Below are positions 1 through 15,805 of a DNA stretch of 64,000 nucleotides, in pieces (position 1 is the first letter of the stretch; each line of letters begins with the position of its first letter). Under the pieces are notes generated by a model that saw only the letters and a program-made list of their open reading frames with translations, was not told the origin of the DNA and did no database searches. Made by a program: the position numbers and the translations under genes. This stretch comes from Dallia pectoralis (taxonomy: Eukaryota > Chordata > Actinopteri > Esociformes > Umbridae), in NCBI GenBank assembly GCA_029465975.1, contig CM055739.1, forward strand, positions 7,980,266 through 8,044,265. The letters run 5' to 3'.

Positions 1-261
1 CGCCATGACATTGTGGCGTTGCGGGGCCGTGGGGGGGGGGGGTCGTGGGGGGTCCGGGTGTCTGACGGCGCGTCCCCCTGAACCACCCTGCTGCGCGAGA
101 GCTGTCGGGTGGGTGTGTGAAGGGGAGGGGGGGAGGGACAGACCTGCCAGCACACATCTGGCTCACAGGCCACTGGGAAGGTGCACTGCAAGCGCACGTC
201 ACTATCGATAACCCCCGTCGTGGATGACAGACCGGGGAAACCTGCCTCTCCTCTGTGTCGT
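1..261. other. GC-rich unique sequence, no gene
   Basis: The segment opens with a long G run (about 31-42) and purine-rich stretches. The short open frames show no recognisable domain. Nothing coding is supported. Confidence 0.5.
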
Positions 262-720
262 GCATACTGTAAGCAGGCACTCTGGATATGTGTGCATACT
301 GTAGACAGGCACTCTGGATATGTGTGCATACTGTAAGCAGGCACTCTGGATATGTGTGCATACTGTAGGCAGGCACTCTGGATATGTGTGCATACTGTAG
401 GCAGGCACTCTGGATATGTGTGCATACTGTAGACAGGCACTCTGGATATGTGTGCATACTGTAGACAGGCACTCTGGATATGTGTGCATACTGTAGGCAG
501 GCACTCTGGATATGTGTGCATACTGTAGGCAGGCACTCTGGATATGTGTGCATACTATAGACAGGCACTCTGGATATGTGTGCATACTGTAGACAGGCAC
601 TCTGGATATGTGTGCATACTGTAGACAGGCACTCTGGATATGTGTGCATACTGTAGGCAGGCACTCTGGATACGTGTGCATACTGTAGGCAGGCACTCTG
701 AATATGTGTGCATACTGTGG
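262..720. repeat. 32-bp minisatellite, 14 units
   Basis: The unit begins GCATACTGTA and includes CAGGCACTCTGGATATGTGT. Fourteen units fit exactly between 262 and 709, followed by a partial copy, with no length change. Differences between units are mostly single bases (GTAAGC, GTAGAC, GTAGGC). Because 32 is not a multiple of 3, the minus-strand open frame here repeats only every 32 residues. That frame is a by-product of a stop-poor unit, not a gene. Confidence 0.95.
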
Positions 721-789
721 CGGTGAGTGTGTATGATGTCACCTAACACAGAGGTTTGCTTATATTAACATATGTGATCCCATTAGAAA

Positions 790-927
790 GGACTGACGAA
801 CCGGGCAAACGGACTGACGAACCGGGCAAACAGACTGACGAACCGGGCAAACAGACTGACGAACCGGGCAAACGGACTGACGAACCGGGCAAACAGACTG
901 ACGAACCGAGCAAACGGACTGACGACC
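790..927. repeat. 21-bp minisatellite, about 6.5 units
   Basis: The unit GGACTGACGAACCGGGCAAAC is repeated six times plus a partial copy, with G/A variation at the second base. It gives a plus-strand seven-residue peptide repeat (RTDEPGK) inside a 63-codon frame with no other coding sign. Confidence 0.93.
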
Positions 928-945
928 AGACAATGAGGTCAGGTT

Positions 946-1130
946 AATAATAATATTAATTAAACATTATTTTTAGATAGTGCTTTTCAGGCACCCAAAG
1001 AAGCGTTACAAAAAAGAACAAACGAGCAAACAAACGAAACACAGTGAAAAATCAGAAAGAAATCGTAAAGAGCGTGATGGCCAGGAGTAGGCCATATTGA
1101 ACAGATGAGTCTTCAGCCATCAGTTGGCTT
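946..1130 (-). mobile_element. Dispersed repeat fragment, probably a retroposon 3' end
   Basis: Read on the minus strand this ends in a TTA-rich tail preceded by a phrase like CTTTGGGTGCCTGAAAAG. That resembles the widespread fish repeat containing GCGCTTTGGGTG...TATAAAT, usually found at the 3' ends of LINE or SINE copies. The match is from memory of repeat families and the copy is diverged. No target duplication was found, so the family is uncertain. Confidence 0.4.
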
Positions 1131-2370
1131 CAGTTGGAGAAGGAAAAGGAGTTAGGTGGGAGGAAGGGAGAGGTGGGAGGAAGACGAGACGAGTTGGGAA
1201 TGGGTGAAGAGTCTGGCCGGGTGGATAAGACGAAGATGAATGATGCATTCTGTGCTTACATTTAAAATGGAGTCAATCCGCCACGCTACCTTACATGTCG
1301 ATCTGTTACAATCATTTCCAGAAAGTGAGGAAATCAACCTGGGTGTCTGTGAAACGTGTATTCCTGGCACATCCTGACACGCGCACGTCTTCACGAACGC
1401 ACGCGGCACACACACGCGCGCACACACACATCCGTCCGTATCGCCACGCTGCGCCGATAGACAATGTTCCCTCGCTCCGTAAGATGAGAGAATGTCAATG
1501 ATAGCTGACACAGAAACTCCTGACCACAGATCGATAGCTGACATTACGCTTCTCTGTCAAACTGAACTGCTTTAGCTTTTCCTTCTCCACATTTTACTAC
1601 ATTTGACGCCCACCGCGTTTGTATTTGTTTCAGTTTCTTCGTTCAACTTTTATCGGGGAAGTCAGTTCAGAATACATTTTCAGGACCGTCTGGTCGGGAA
1701 AATGTTGAAGATGTGAATGAATTTGAATGTGTAGATATCTACTCGAGTAAAGTGTTCATGTAAATTCATTTAAATTAATCAATTACATTGGTCACCAAGG
1801 TTCTTATTCATACATCAAATTTGTCGTATAAAATGCATTTTAAAAAATCCAAAAAGTCTCGTTTAACCAAGAGGTACTTTTTTGTGTACAGCAACTGCTT
1901 ATTGAGGGCTAGATATTGGCCAGTGCTAGTAAATTACTAAGGACCTTGCCGACTGATGCGAGCGATTAATTCCAATGCTGTTGTTAATCCACTCATTTGA
2001 GTCAGACTCAGACATAGACAGTGTTTGCCTTGTTGACGGCCCACATGAGATGTTCATTCAAACTCAGCGTAGCGTCACGTTGGACATAAGTAGACACAGT
2101 GGCACTGTATCTGTGTGTGGAATGCTTTGGTTATTGCTGCTGACAGATTCTGAACCAGCAAATCAAACGGCTGTGACTGTGAGGTTCCGGGACGCTCATC
2201 CCTTCATGAACCAATCAGAATGTTTACCAGTTTATTATGGTTGTCGGGTAGGATAGTTGAAGTGAGGGATTTTAATTCGCTGTGCGGTTAGGACTCTGGT
2301 GTGGCCCTGTTGTCAAAGAGGAGAAGAGATGACACATACACACACTTTCTCTCTCCTCAAAAGCACATGT
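1131..2370. other. Unique sequence, no gene seen
   Basis: Only short open frames without domains are present. The stretch has a purine-rich part near 1140-1200 and a short CA/CG-rich run near 1380-1430. No splice-flanked exon was recognised. Confidence 0.5.

Positions 2371-2401
<31 letters not shown>
2371..2401. repeat. (CA)n microsatellite
   Basis: A near-perfect CA run of about 31 bases. Confidence 0.9.
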
Positions 2402-2403
<2 letters not shown>

Positions 2404-2529
2404 TACAGGAGCACGCACACACACCTCCTCGACGATGAGCTTGTCGCTGTGCTTTTAATGAAGCGCAGGGCAATTATCAAAGCATCCCTCTATTGATCTC
2501 TCCTCAGTGAGAGGCCTTGTAGCCACCAG

Positions 2530-2559
2530 CCACACACACACACACACATCCACACACAT

Positions 2560-2648
<89 letters not shown>
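2530..2648. repeat. (CA)n microsatellite, about 120 bp
   Basis: A CA dinucleotide run interrupted twice by TC near 2548-2560 and then pure for roughly 90 bases. The His/Thr and Cys/Val open frames across it are artefacts. Confidence 0.95.
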
Positions 2649-2649
<1 letters not shown>

Positions 2650-2793
2650 TCGCTTTAAGTCACTTTCAGCCCGGTTCATTACAGGGACCAGGCACCATGA
2701 AACGGGTGTCAAACTGCAGTCCTAGTGCTCTGCCCACGCTGATTTACACAGCGGCGACGGGGATGTGTTGCTTTCCAATGGTTTTGTTGCAAG

Positions 2794-2896
2794 TGCGTGT
2801 GTATCTGTGTGTGTGTGTATCTGTGTGTGTGTGTGTGTATGTGTGTGTGTGTGTGTGTGTGTGCGTGTGTATGTCTGTATCTGTGTATGTGTGTGG

Positions 2897-2966
<70 letters not shown>

Positions 2967-3021
2967 GTATGTCTGTATCTGTGTATGTGTGTGGGTGTGC
3001 GTGTGTGTGTGTGTGTGTTGC
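2794..3021. repeat. Compound (GT)n tract with an internal 98-bp duplication
   Basis: A GT-rich tract with interspersed AT, CT and GC steps. The non-GT phrase starting GCGTGTGTATGTCTGTATCT occurs at 2863 and again at 2961, so a block of about 98 bp has been duplicated within the tract. Confidence 0.9.
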
Positions 3022-5888
3022 GTGCTGTGCATTTGCAAACAATGTCAGGCCCTAACATGAACGTGAAAACATCACTCTGATTTCTACGTCTTTGTGCACC
3101 ATCTGAAAATGTATATTCAAATATGCTAAACAGCCAAACGGCTGCAATGACATTCAGATACTCGTCATAAACAACGGCTACAACAGTATCTTGCGAACTT
3201 AAAAAAAACGCCTGTGAGAAAAAACGTCGTTAAGCAAACTCGCAACCCAATTGCAGCCGGCCTCGTTAAGAGTTGCGTCGTATCGAACTCGTGTGACCAC
3301 TCAGACCTTAGTAATAGTTTGGTTACACTGACCTCCATATCGGTGGCCGTTGCTGTGTGCAGAATAATACAGCGTTTGTCTGTCGTTTTATAAAATCTGC
3401 TGGTACTTCGCATGATCTCTGGAGATCTGCCTCCAAGCATTCCATATATCCGTCCTGTTTTAACTTAATATTTACCTTTCTGCTTTCATTGTGTACATGG
3501 CCTCTACCGATTTCTGCCGCGCCACCTGTCAGAAAGTCTCATTTATAAAGTTACTGAGTTCACTCCCTCCTCCAAACAATGCCAGAGCCGTGAGCGTATG
3601 TGTTATATTTACAGTGAATGAAAGATAAATATTTTGAGCAAAGGTTTAATGGAGGTTTTTGTGTAAATCAAGTTGCTCAATCGTACAGTATACAACCTCA
3701 ATTGTTACCTTTATGAAATCACGGATGGTGTTTACTTTGGGATCAGAGTGAGTGATAATATCATCAATGAGATGTTTGTAATATTAGCAAACCAAGACCT
3801 GAAAGGGCACAGCTGAGATTGGTTGTGTACGTACGCAGTTTATATTAAAAACCTGTTTATATTGCAAAAGAAGTGTATTTTACAAGCTTTTTCCTCGTGT
3901 TTATTTAAATTTAAAATATTTTCCCTCCACTTTGCCTCGCAGCGGAGCCGTGTGTCCAAAGCGGTCGAATAAATCACCTCACGTCGGGTCACGGCCCGTT
4001 CACCAGCGTGCCACATTGTGGATTGGTTAAGCGTTGTATCAAATTCATATTTATGTCTTATTTTGATGTCGCTATTCTGGAATTCCGCGCAGAATGATAT
4101 CTGCTGGTGTTGATATTGATCGGTGGCTTGTGGAATCGCCCTACGAGCGGAACCATGTAATTCCAACCATATGACCACGTTCGGCCCGGTTTCTCATGTG
4201 ACTCTTAAAAGAAAAAGTGCAGTTCTCAGTGAACACTGAATCAGCGTATCTGTCACGAGCGCATCTGTCGTCTCCGGTCGACGAAGCGCTGCCCGAGATG
4301 GAAGCACATGGTTCTGGAATGTTTGGACCTCAGAGTGATGTCGATTGTCTAATCTAGCTAATCTTGTCAGAGCCGGACATATGCGTTCTGTTCTCAAATA
4401 CACCTCGAGTTACGGACACTGTAGCGCGGAAGATTGGGAATGTGCCCCAAACTGATGCCCCATTGCGTCACTTACTTTTACTTTACGTTACTCACTACAC
4501 TGCTTTGTAGAGTACTTTTGAACAGGGCTTAATTGGGTTTAGTACGGGATGCTGTCCGATCGGTTAATGCTAATTATTATTCATTTCAGATAGTTGAATG
4601 AGAGGATCTTGTGGTATAAGGATGTTTCACTGTCTGTGGGGTCCAGCTGATTTCAAATACATTATTATTTAGCCACAGGAAACAGAGAGTGTTTCAAATG
4701 ACCGGTTTTTCACACGAAACAATCAGATTGTATTAGAGTATTATCGTTTTACATATTTCATTTCATGACAATAGCATAAGTTATTGAATTGCCTGTAATT
4801 TATTTTTGTTTGAAAAAACTTTAATTGCATCCTTTTGATTGCTGCGCAAGTGAAGAATAAAATGGACTTCAGTTCATTCAACGGAGTGTAAATGTTTTTG
4901 CCTAAATGTTGCAAGGGGTTCACAGTCTAATATTGGCCATTGTCTTAATATCCACAACGGAGAGCACAACGCGTAATGAATCTTATCTTTACGCTCTGTT
5001 ATACATAATTCTGAAAGATTTGTCGGTCTATTTGGAAATGTTTTTGATTTTCTTTGAATACTACTCTACTTTTGAATTATATAAACCGTCTAGATCTTTT
5101 GTCTTGTTCTCAGCAACTACGGTGAAGAAAAATCACTCGGGCAATATCTCTTAGCTCTTTCAATATAAACTGAAACTTACTGTTAAATACTGTCTGTTTT
5201 AAAAAATTTGCTTACACTAAATGCCACATCGACAGCGGCTATAAAATGTCCTGGGCTTTTCAGATGAATTTAAGTGCCGTATCATATGACCACTATGCCT
5301 ATTTATGGGCTAGCAGTTTATTCCTTTTCTTCTGGAGTCTTTCCCAAAACCACAGTGGACTGGGCTTCAATAAATACAGAATAGTGCTTTGTGAATTCCG
5401 GTCTGGAGAGCTTGATGTGTGGCTCGTCTCCAAGACCCTGTGGTCTTCCTGTTTATTTGTCCTGCGATGCAGGTTGAGAGTGAGGTAGGTCTGAGGAGGC
5501 CAGCTGAACTAGGTAAACACACTGTCCTGGAACCTGGCGGGAAAAAGGGAATATCTCGACTCGAGACGAATTCCGACTGGCCCGTTGTTTTCACCAGAGG
5601 GGCGGAGAGAGCTGACCTCTTCGGAAACATCGGACGCTTTCTCATGGTCTTTTGTGTCGGTTTAAATAGTGTTTTATATGCCTATTGACAAAAACATTCC
5701 TGTGTTATGGCATGTGTGTATACTGGGGCTGATGTAAACAGTTTAAACACAAGGACATGGGCGAGTAACGTCAACATTCTTAGACAGTGTGCCCTGCACT
5801 CCTCTCCGGACTTTGGAAGTGTAGTTCAAACTCAAATATATATATATTACATATACTCTTCCATCCCTGTATTATTTCTGAGATCTCT
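3022..5888. other. Unique AT-rich sequence, no gene seen
   Basis: About 2.9 kb without tandem arrays. All open frames are short, AT-rich and without motifs. It could be intron or intergenic DNA. No exon with good splice sites and coding-like codon use was recognised. Confidence 0.5.
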
Positions 5889-9378
<3,490 letters not shown>

Positions 9379-10585
9379 ATGAAATTCTGCAGTGTAAATG
9401 ATTGATTTGTAAACAAATGAAATGCCTACTGTAGGATTCTGCAGTATACATGTGGATCTGTTAACAAATGAAATGCCTACTGTAGGATTCTGCAGTATAA
9501 ATGTGGATCTGTAAACAAATGAAATGCCTACTGTAGGATTCTGCAGTATAAATGTGGATCTGTAAACAAATGAAATGCCTACTGTAGGATTCTGCAGTAT
9601 AAATGTGGATCTGTAAACAAATGAAATGCCTACTGTAGGATTCTGCAGTATAAATGTGGATCTGTAAACAAATGAAATGCCTACTGTAGGATTCTGCAGT
9701 ATAAATGTGGATCTGTTAACAAATGAAATGCCTACTGTAGGATTCTGCAGTATACATGTGGATCTGTTAACAAATGAAATGCCTACTGTAGGATTCTGCA
9801 GTATAAATGTGGATCTGTTAACAAATGAAATGCCTACTGTAGGATTCTGCAGTATACATGTGGATCTGTTAACAAATGAAATGCCTACTGTAGGATTCTG
9901 CAGTATACATGTGGATCTGTTAACAAATGAAATGCCTACTGTAGGATTCTGCAGTATACATGTGGATCTGTTAACAAATGAAATGCCTACTGTAGGATTC
10001 TGCAGTATACATGTGGATCTGTTAACAAATGAAATGCCTACTGTAGGATTCTGCAGTATACATGTGGATCTGTTAACAAATGAAATGCCTACTGTAGGAT
10101 TCTGCAGTATAAATGTGGATCTGTAAACAAATGAAATGCCTACTGTAGGATTCTGCAGTATAAATGTGGATCTGTTAACAAATGAAATGCCTACTGTAGG
10201 ATTCTGCAGTATAAATGTGGATCTGTTAACAAATGAAATGCCTACTGTAGGATTCTGCAGTATAAATGTTGATCTGTTAACAAATGAAATGCCTACTGTA
10301 GGATTCTGCAGTATAAATGTGGATCTGTTAACAAATGAAATGCCTACTGTAGGATTCTGCAGTATACATGTGGATCTGTTAACAAATGAAATGCCTACTG
10401 TATGATTCTGCAGTATAAATGTGGATCTGTTAACAAATGAAATGCCTACTGTATGATTCTGCAGTATAAATGTGGATCTGTAAACAAATGAAATGCCTAC
10501 TGTAGGATTCTGCAGTATACATGTGGATCTGTTAACAAATGAAATGCCTACTGTAGGATTCTGCAGTATAAATGTTGATTCGTTA
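9379..10585. repeat. 51-bp minisatellite, 23 units
   Basis: The unit starts AAATGAAATGCCTACTGTAG and contains a PstI-type CTGCAG and, in many copies, GTTAAC. Unit starts at 9415 and 10537 are exactly 22 periods apart, so there are no net length changes. A diverged partial unit precedes it from about 9379. One plus frame reads a 17-residue peptide (MPTVGFCSINVDLLTNE) through copies with GTTAAC, but copies with GTAAAC put a stop there. Coding is therefore not supported. Confidence 0.97.
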
Positions 10586-10749
10586 ATGAATCATACAGGG
10601 TAGAAAACACACCTCATTATATTTGAATCACTAGGACATCTGTTCTCTTGAGGTCACGTCTTTAATAACTGAAATATCACATTGTTGATACAGATAAAAA
10701 ACTCTAATAATCTGAATAGAATATGATTAATCTCCTCTAAGATCTTCTG

Positions 10750-10766
10750 GGCCCAGTTTTTCAAAA
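10750..10766 (+). repeat. Harbinger left terminal inverted repeat
   Basis: GGCCCAGTTTTTCAAAA is the inverse of the bases ending at 12109, with one difference in the A/T run. Confidence 0.88.
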
Positions 10767-11225
10767 GTAATCCAGTGGGATTTCGGATCACGGATTGGAT
10801 CAAATCTTGGAAATGGGTTTTTCAAAAGCAAAAGAGGGATTCCGAACTAAGATCAGATCATGTAATCCGATCTTACATTTGATCTGGATCAAACCTGCCA
10901 TTTGGGTTTTTCAAAACTTTGAACTCAGTTTGGGATCTATTTGATCCAAAAAAACAGGATTATCCTGATCCCAACAGAAGGGTGGATTCAGTAGTGAAAT
11001 ATTTTTTTTAAATGAATGATCACAAATGCAATGTTTACTGAAAATATATAAATGTGTTCATATTTGAAGCATGTCACATCTAATGAGACATTGTAAACAA
11101 AAACAAAAAAATCTCAAAGCTATCAGCTGTCAAATAAACATCACTGTTGCTCACAGCTCTATAATTCCAAACTATATTAACGGCAATGACAACCACAAAT
11201 ATATACCAGTCATTCAGTAGCCTAG

Positions 11226-11760
11226 TTAAAAAGTTCTCACAATTGCATCTCTGATTGCATGGCCAGTGTGTCCTTCATTAGGTAAGAACATTGGCGGCTG
11301 TTCTGGTTCTACATCAGACTCAGGTCCATCAAAATTGTCATCAAGAGGCACATGACGCCTGGTGGCGATGTTATGCAAAACAATACAGGCAAGGATTATG
11401 TTGCATGCCACCTTGGGTTGTACTCGCAAGTAGTTCAGACACGCCAACCGTCTCTTCAGGACTCCATTTAAGCGCTCAATGGCACATCTTGTTTTGCAAT
11501 GTGAGGAGTTGAAGCGTGCCTGCGCAGTTGTGTTTGCAACTGGAAAAGGGGTCATTAGCCATAGGAGTGGATACGCGCTGTCTCCCAATACTATGCCATT
11601 TGGTCGGTGGGATTGAAGCTCTCTGTATAGTGCACTCTCTCTTAGAATACGTGCATCATGAACAGACCCTGGCCATTTCACAGTTACACAGTTGGTTATT
11701 ATGAGGTCGGCGTTGCCCACAAGTTAGATGTTGATGCTGTGTCTCCCCTTTCAGTTTGAC
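11226..11760 (-). pseudogene. HARBI1-like DDE transposase, C-terminal part, broken
   Basis: The open part (11720 to 11226, 164 residues) has the hallmarks of the Harbinger DDE nuclease: WPGSVHDARIL, GDSAYPL (second catalytic Asp, residue 47), IERLNGVLKRR (catalytic Glu, residue 82) and ACIVLHNIA. Reading upstream in the same frame continues the family phrase N-x-KGRHSIN-x-x-LV but meets two stops, TAA at 11724-11726 and TGA at 11751-11753. They look like CAA-to-TAA and CGA-to-TGA decay. An intron-like acceptor (CAGTAG) lies just beyond. The exon bearing the first catalytic Asp and the DNA-binding region are absent, so no active enzyme can be made. Confidence 0.9.
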
Positions 11761-12092
11761 TACTGATAGTATTGTTTTTTTTGTTATTTAACATTAAAAA
11801 AAGAAAATGTTTCTGTTTATTAGTGTTTCTGTTTCTTGAAATTAAAATATTGTGGCTATTTGTTGCCCCCGGTATTTTGCCTACCTGTTGTTCTTTGCTA
11901 AGCCAACACTATTGGTTCCATTTAAGGCTCTGGTAAACAGGATTCGGTAATCCTGAAATTTGGTATTTGGATCACAGTGATCCAATCCAATGTTCCTTTA
12001 AAAAACTAGCATAAAAGTAAAATGGATCAGGTGATCCTGGATAGCAAAACATGGGATTTCCAAATCCGGATCAATTTGATCCAGATTACATT

Positions 12093-12109
12093 TTTTGAAA
12101 AACTGGGCC
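12093..12109 (-). repeat. Harbinger right terminal inverted repeat
   Basis: Read on the minus strand it begins GGCCCAGTTTTTC, matching the left end. CTG follows outside, as it precedes the left end. Confidence 0.88.
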
Positions 12110-12112
12110 CTG

Positions 12113-14403
12113 GACATCCAGAAGAAGTGGTTAAAGTAATCCTGAAATGTGGCCACATTTTGAAATGGTGCAATTTACTTTCCTTTGATTTGTTAACCAG
12201 ACATGATGCATGAAAACAACGTTTGTTATATTCTTAAATACTTGACCGAATAATAATTTGCAACATATATTTGTACATGACATTTATCTAAATTCTGTTA
12301 GACCTATTCTGTATCCGCTGGATTTAAGCACAAAGCAGATTTAGACACAAGTCAAAGTGCTGCCACCCAGTGGAACTATATATAACTGCACTTTCACAAA
12401 CCTTCCCGTCATTCCCTGTCAGCTCATCCAGGCTCACGATCCCTTCACAAATGTGTGTGCACAATATCACCGTATATCAACCTATTTCTTATGTTTTACT
12501 TCAAACATTCTACAACAGGAGAATGTTAGTAAATGACACTTCCATCTACAGTAGTAACTCCTCATTACACAGAAATTAACCTCAGAAACGACACAGTTTA
12601 TTTTCCTACGCCGTAATGAGCTTGGCCCCCAGGGAACCACTGGAGTGGAGGGGAATGTTATTACATGTCTCAGAGATGTGCAGCACCTTCTTTCTAAGTG
12701 GCATAAAAGGCAGGAAAACTACTGTCAAACAATTAAACTGAAGTGAATTCCCCAGATTGCCAGGAAAAAAAGAACTGTTTGCCGAGGATGGAAATGCGGT
12801 GGAGAAAGGTTTACTTTAGGATGTGAGAATGTGGATGGGGGTGGGGGCTTGTCGATCCGGCTTCTCACTGACCGTATGTCAATGTTATCTGCTGTGGTGG
12901 TGAGAGCAAAAAGACACGGGACCTTTTTCCACACTGAACGCATGGGAACCAAAAGGACAACTTTGAATGTGGATGAAAGGGGAAAGGAGGGAGGTGCTGA
13001 GGGAGACATAATGTGTCATACGTGGGAAAATAACACCACGGCGACCCCCAAAACATGTCATACGTCTGTAAATATATCAACTCATCCCTTGTCATTTCAC
13101 CCCCACACACACACAGTTTTTTCCTACGTTTTGTTACAGTGTATGTGTCAATGCTTCCGCAATTCTCCCGTCTGAAGAAAGTCCTCTTTCAACAGAGGTG
13201 TTCGCGTTTCCAGTGCTGCGCCAGGTCGAGACCGTTTTGATAGATTTATTGCTCTCGTATACAATAGTTCCGTGAACCGTGTTCTGCATTTGAAATCTTT
13301 CCACAGGCTTGTTGTGACACGCGCAATTTTGAACGGGAAAAAAGTGACAGATATTAGTCCGTCGGAACGTTTGAATGGTGTTAATTTTAGCCCGTGAAAA
13401 GCGTGTTTTATTTAACATGACACCTGCCATCCGAGAAAAGTCAGTTAAGGGTTAGTTTCACTTCCTAATTCTTCTACCAACAGCCCGCCAGCCTCATATT
13501 ATCCATTGTTCTTTAGTTCCGTCTGTCAGAACAGCTTCCTCGCCAGTCCGGATGACATTGTCATCGTCAAACTGTGGAGCAGATACAAGTCAGGACCCAG
13601 GGAGCACAGCGCTTCTTTGTCGGTCCTCACCTTTGTGAGTGTCTGTCTTTATGACTCCATGTTTTGTCATGGCGCGACGTGTCAGACGTGCCATACATGA
13701 GCTCGCCTGGGAAACAGTGGACTGCATCAAATTAGATTCCCACAGGAAGTCAAGAGGTATGAGAGCAGGAAGCAGTGAATCAAACAGACCCCTGGAAAGG
13801 TTACAACGGGAGGAAAGAATAAAACGATTGTCTTGTCAGGTTGTCGGGTCACATGAACGGGCAGATCCAAGTGCATAAAACTCAGATATGCGGCGCACAT
13901 ATGCTATAATATGTGAACAGTATATACCAGTTATATAAAGACTATACACATACTTTATGTGTACATATATCTCTAAACAGTAGATAGTGTGGACACAGTA
14001 TACATTAAAGTAATAATCGACAAGGGTATGTAGTTACTGGCCAATATATACCACTGCTAAGAGATGTTCTTAAGCACGACACAATGCGGAGTGCCTGGAC
14101 ACTGTACTTATTGCCCTGTTGTATTGGCACTATATCACAAAACCCCCATGTGACATATTGGTCTAATAAACCAATGGAATGATAGCATTACATGTCATGT
14201 GATTGTATACCCTGGGTATTATATAGCGTGGTTATCAACAAATCGTTCAGGGTTTCCCGTCTGGTACATAAATATATATATATTTAGATATATTTACCAA
14301 GTTTGCTTTGGTTTCGTTTCCCCGGTTTCTGTATTGTGTGTGTTTTTTGGTGGCTTGTCTCTGTTTGTTCTAGTTGTTTTACTTACAAAGCGGCTGATTG
14401 GTT
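12113..14403. other. Unique sequence, no gene seen
   Basis: No tandem array or transposon end was recognised apart from short AT-rich runs near 13900-13990 and 14270-14295. The open frames here are 60-115 codons without motifs. Confidence 0.5.
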
Positions 14404-15804
14404 GACCACGGGCATACACCACCCACAGAGGTCCATGGGCATACACCACCCACAGAAGTCCATGGGCAAACACCACCCACAGAGGTCCATGGGCATACAC
14501 CACCCACAGAGGTCCACAGGCATACACCACCCACAGAAGTCCATGGGCAAACACCACCCACAGAGGTCCATGGCCATACACCACCCACAGAGGTCCATGG
14601 GCATACACCACCCACAGAGGTCCACGGGCATACACCACCCACAGAGGTCCATGGGCATACACCACCCACAGAGGTCCACGGGCATACACCACCCACAGAG
14701 GTCCACGGGCATACACCACCCACAGAGGTCCACGGGCATACACCACCCACAGAGGTCCACGGGCATACACCACCCACAGAGGTCCATGGGCATACACCAC
14801 CCACAGAGGTCCACGGGCATACACCACCCACAGAGGTCCACGGGCATACACCACCCACAGAAGTCCATGGGCAAACACCACCCACAGAGGTCCACGGGCA
14901 TACACCACCCACAGAGGTCCACGGGCATACACCACCCACAGAAGTCCATGGGCAAACACCACCCACAGAGGTCCATGGGCATACACCACCCACAGAGGTC
15001 CACGGGCATACACCACCCACAGAGGTCCACGGGCATACACCACCCACAGAGGTCCACGGGCATACACCACCCACAGAGGTCCACGGGCATACACCACCCA
15101 CAGAGGTCCACGGGCATACACCACCCACAGAGGTCCACGGGCATACACCACCCACAGAGGTCCACGGGCATACACCACCCACAGAAGTCCATGGGCAAAC
15201 ACCACCCACAGAGGTCCACGGGCATACACCACCCACAGAGGTCCATGGGCATACACCACCCACAGAGGTCCATGGGCATACACCACCCACAGAGGTCCAC
15301 GGGCATACACCACCCACAGAGGTCCATGGGCATACACCACCCACAGAGGTCCACGGGCAAACACCACCCACAGAGGTCCACGGGCATACACCACCCACAG
15401 AGGTCCACGGGCATACACCACCCACAGAGGTCCACGGGCATACACCACCCACAGAGGTCCACGGGCATACACCACCCACAGAGGTCCATGGGCATACACC
15501 ACCCACAGAGGTCCACGGGCATACACCACCCACAGAGGTCCATGGGCATACACCACCCACAGAGGTCCACGGGCATACACCACCCACAGAGGTCCATGGG
15601 CATACACCACCCACAGAGGTCCACGGGCATACACCACCCACAGAGGTCCACGGGCATACACCACCCACAGAGGTCCATGGGCATACACCACCCACAGAGG
15701 TCCACGGGCATACACCACCCACAGAGGTCCACGGGCATACACCACCCACAGAGGTCCACGGGCATACACCACCCACAGAGGTCCATGGGCATACACCACC
15801 CACT
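14404..15804. repeat. 27-bp minisatellite, 52 units
   Basis: The unit is GGCATACACCACCCACAGAG followed by GTCCAYG. The first and last GGC (14411 and 15788) are exactly 51 periods apart, so there is no indel in 1.4 kb. The variable sites are CATGGG/CACGGG, GAGG/GAAG and ATACA/AAACA; the last two tend to change together. Because 27 is divisible by 3 and the unit lacks stops, five frames stay open for about 470-500 codons. None has flanking coding evidence. Confidence 0.97.
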
Positions 15805-15805
15805 A

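Larger units (their letters stand above)
10750..12109 (-). mobile_element. PIF/Harbinger DNA transposon, internally deleted
   Basis: Terminal inverted repeats GGCCCAGTTTTTC... at 10750 and ...GAAAAACTGGGCC ending at 12109 bound the element. A CTG trinucleotide flanks both sides (10747-10749 and 12110-12112), matching the 3-bp target duplication usual for this superfamily. Both subterminal regions are packed with GGATCA/GGATTA-like motifs, plausible transposase-binding sites. The 1360-bp length and the single C-terminal transposase remnant show it lacks the 5' half of the transposase and any Myb-like partner gene. It could move only if another copy supplied the proteins. Confidence 0.9.

Noticed and set aside
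2299..3080. His/Thr- and Cys/Val-rich open frames
   Set aside because: These are translations of (CA)n and (GT)n. The same applies at 5707-6305 and 18450-19023.
9379..10585. CRISPR-like regular array
   Set aside because: Units are contiguous and almost identical, with no unique spacers, and the DNA is eukaryotic. The same reasoning excludes the other arrays.
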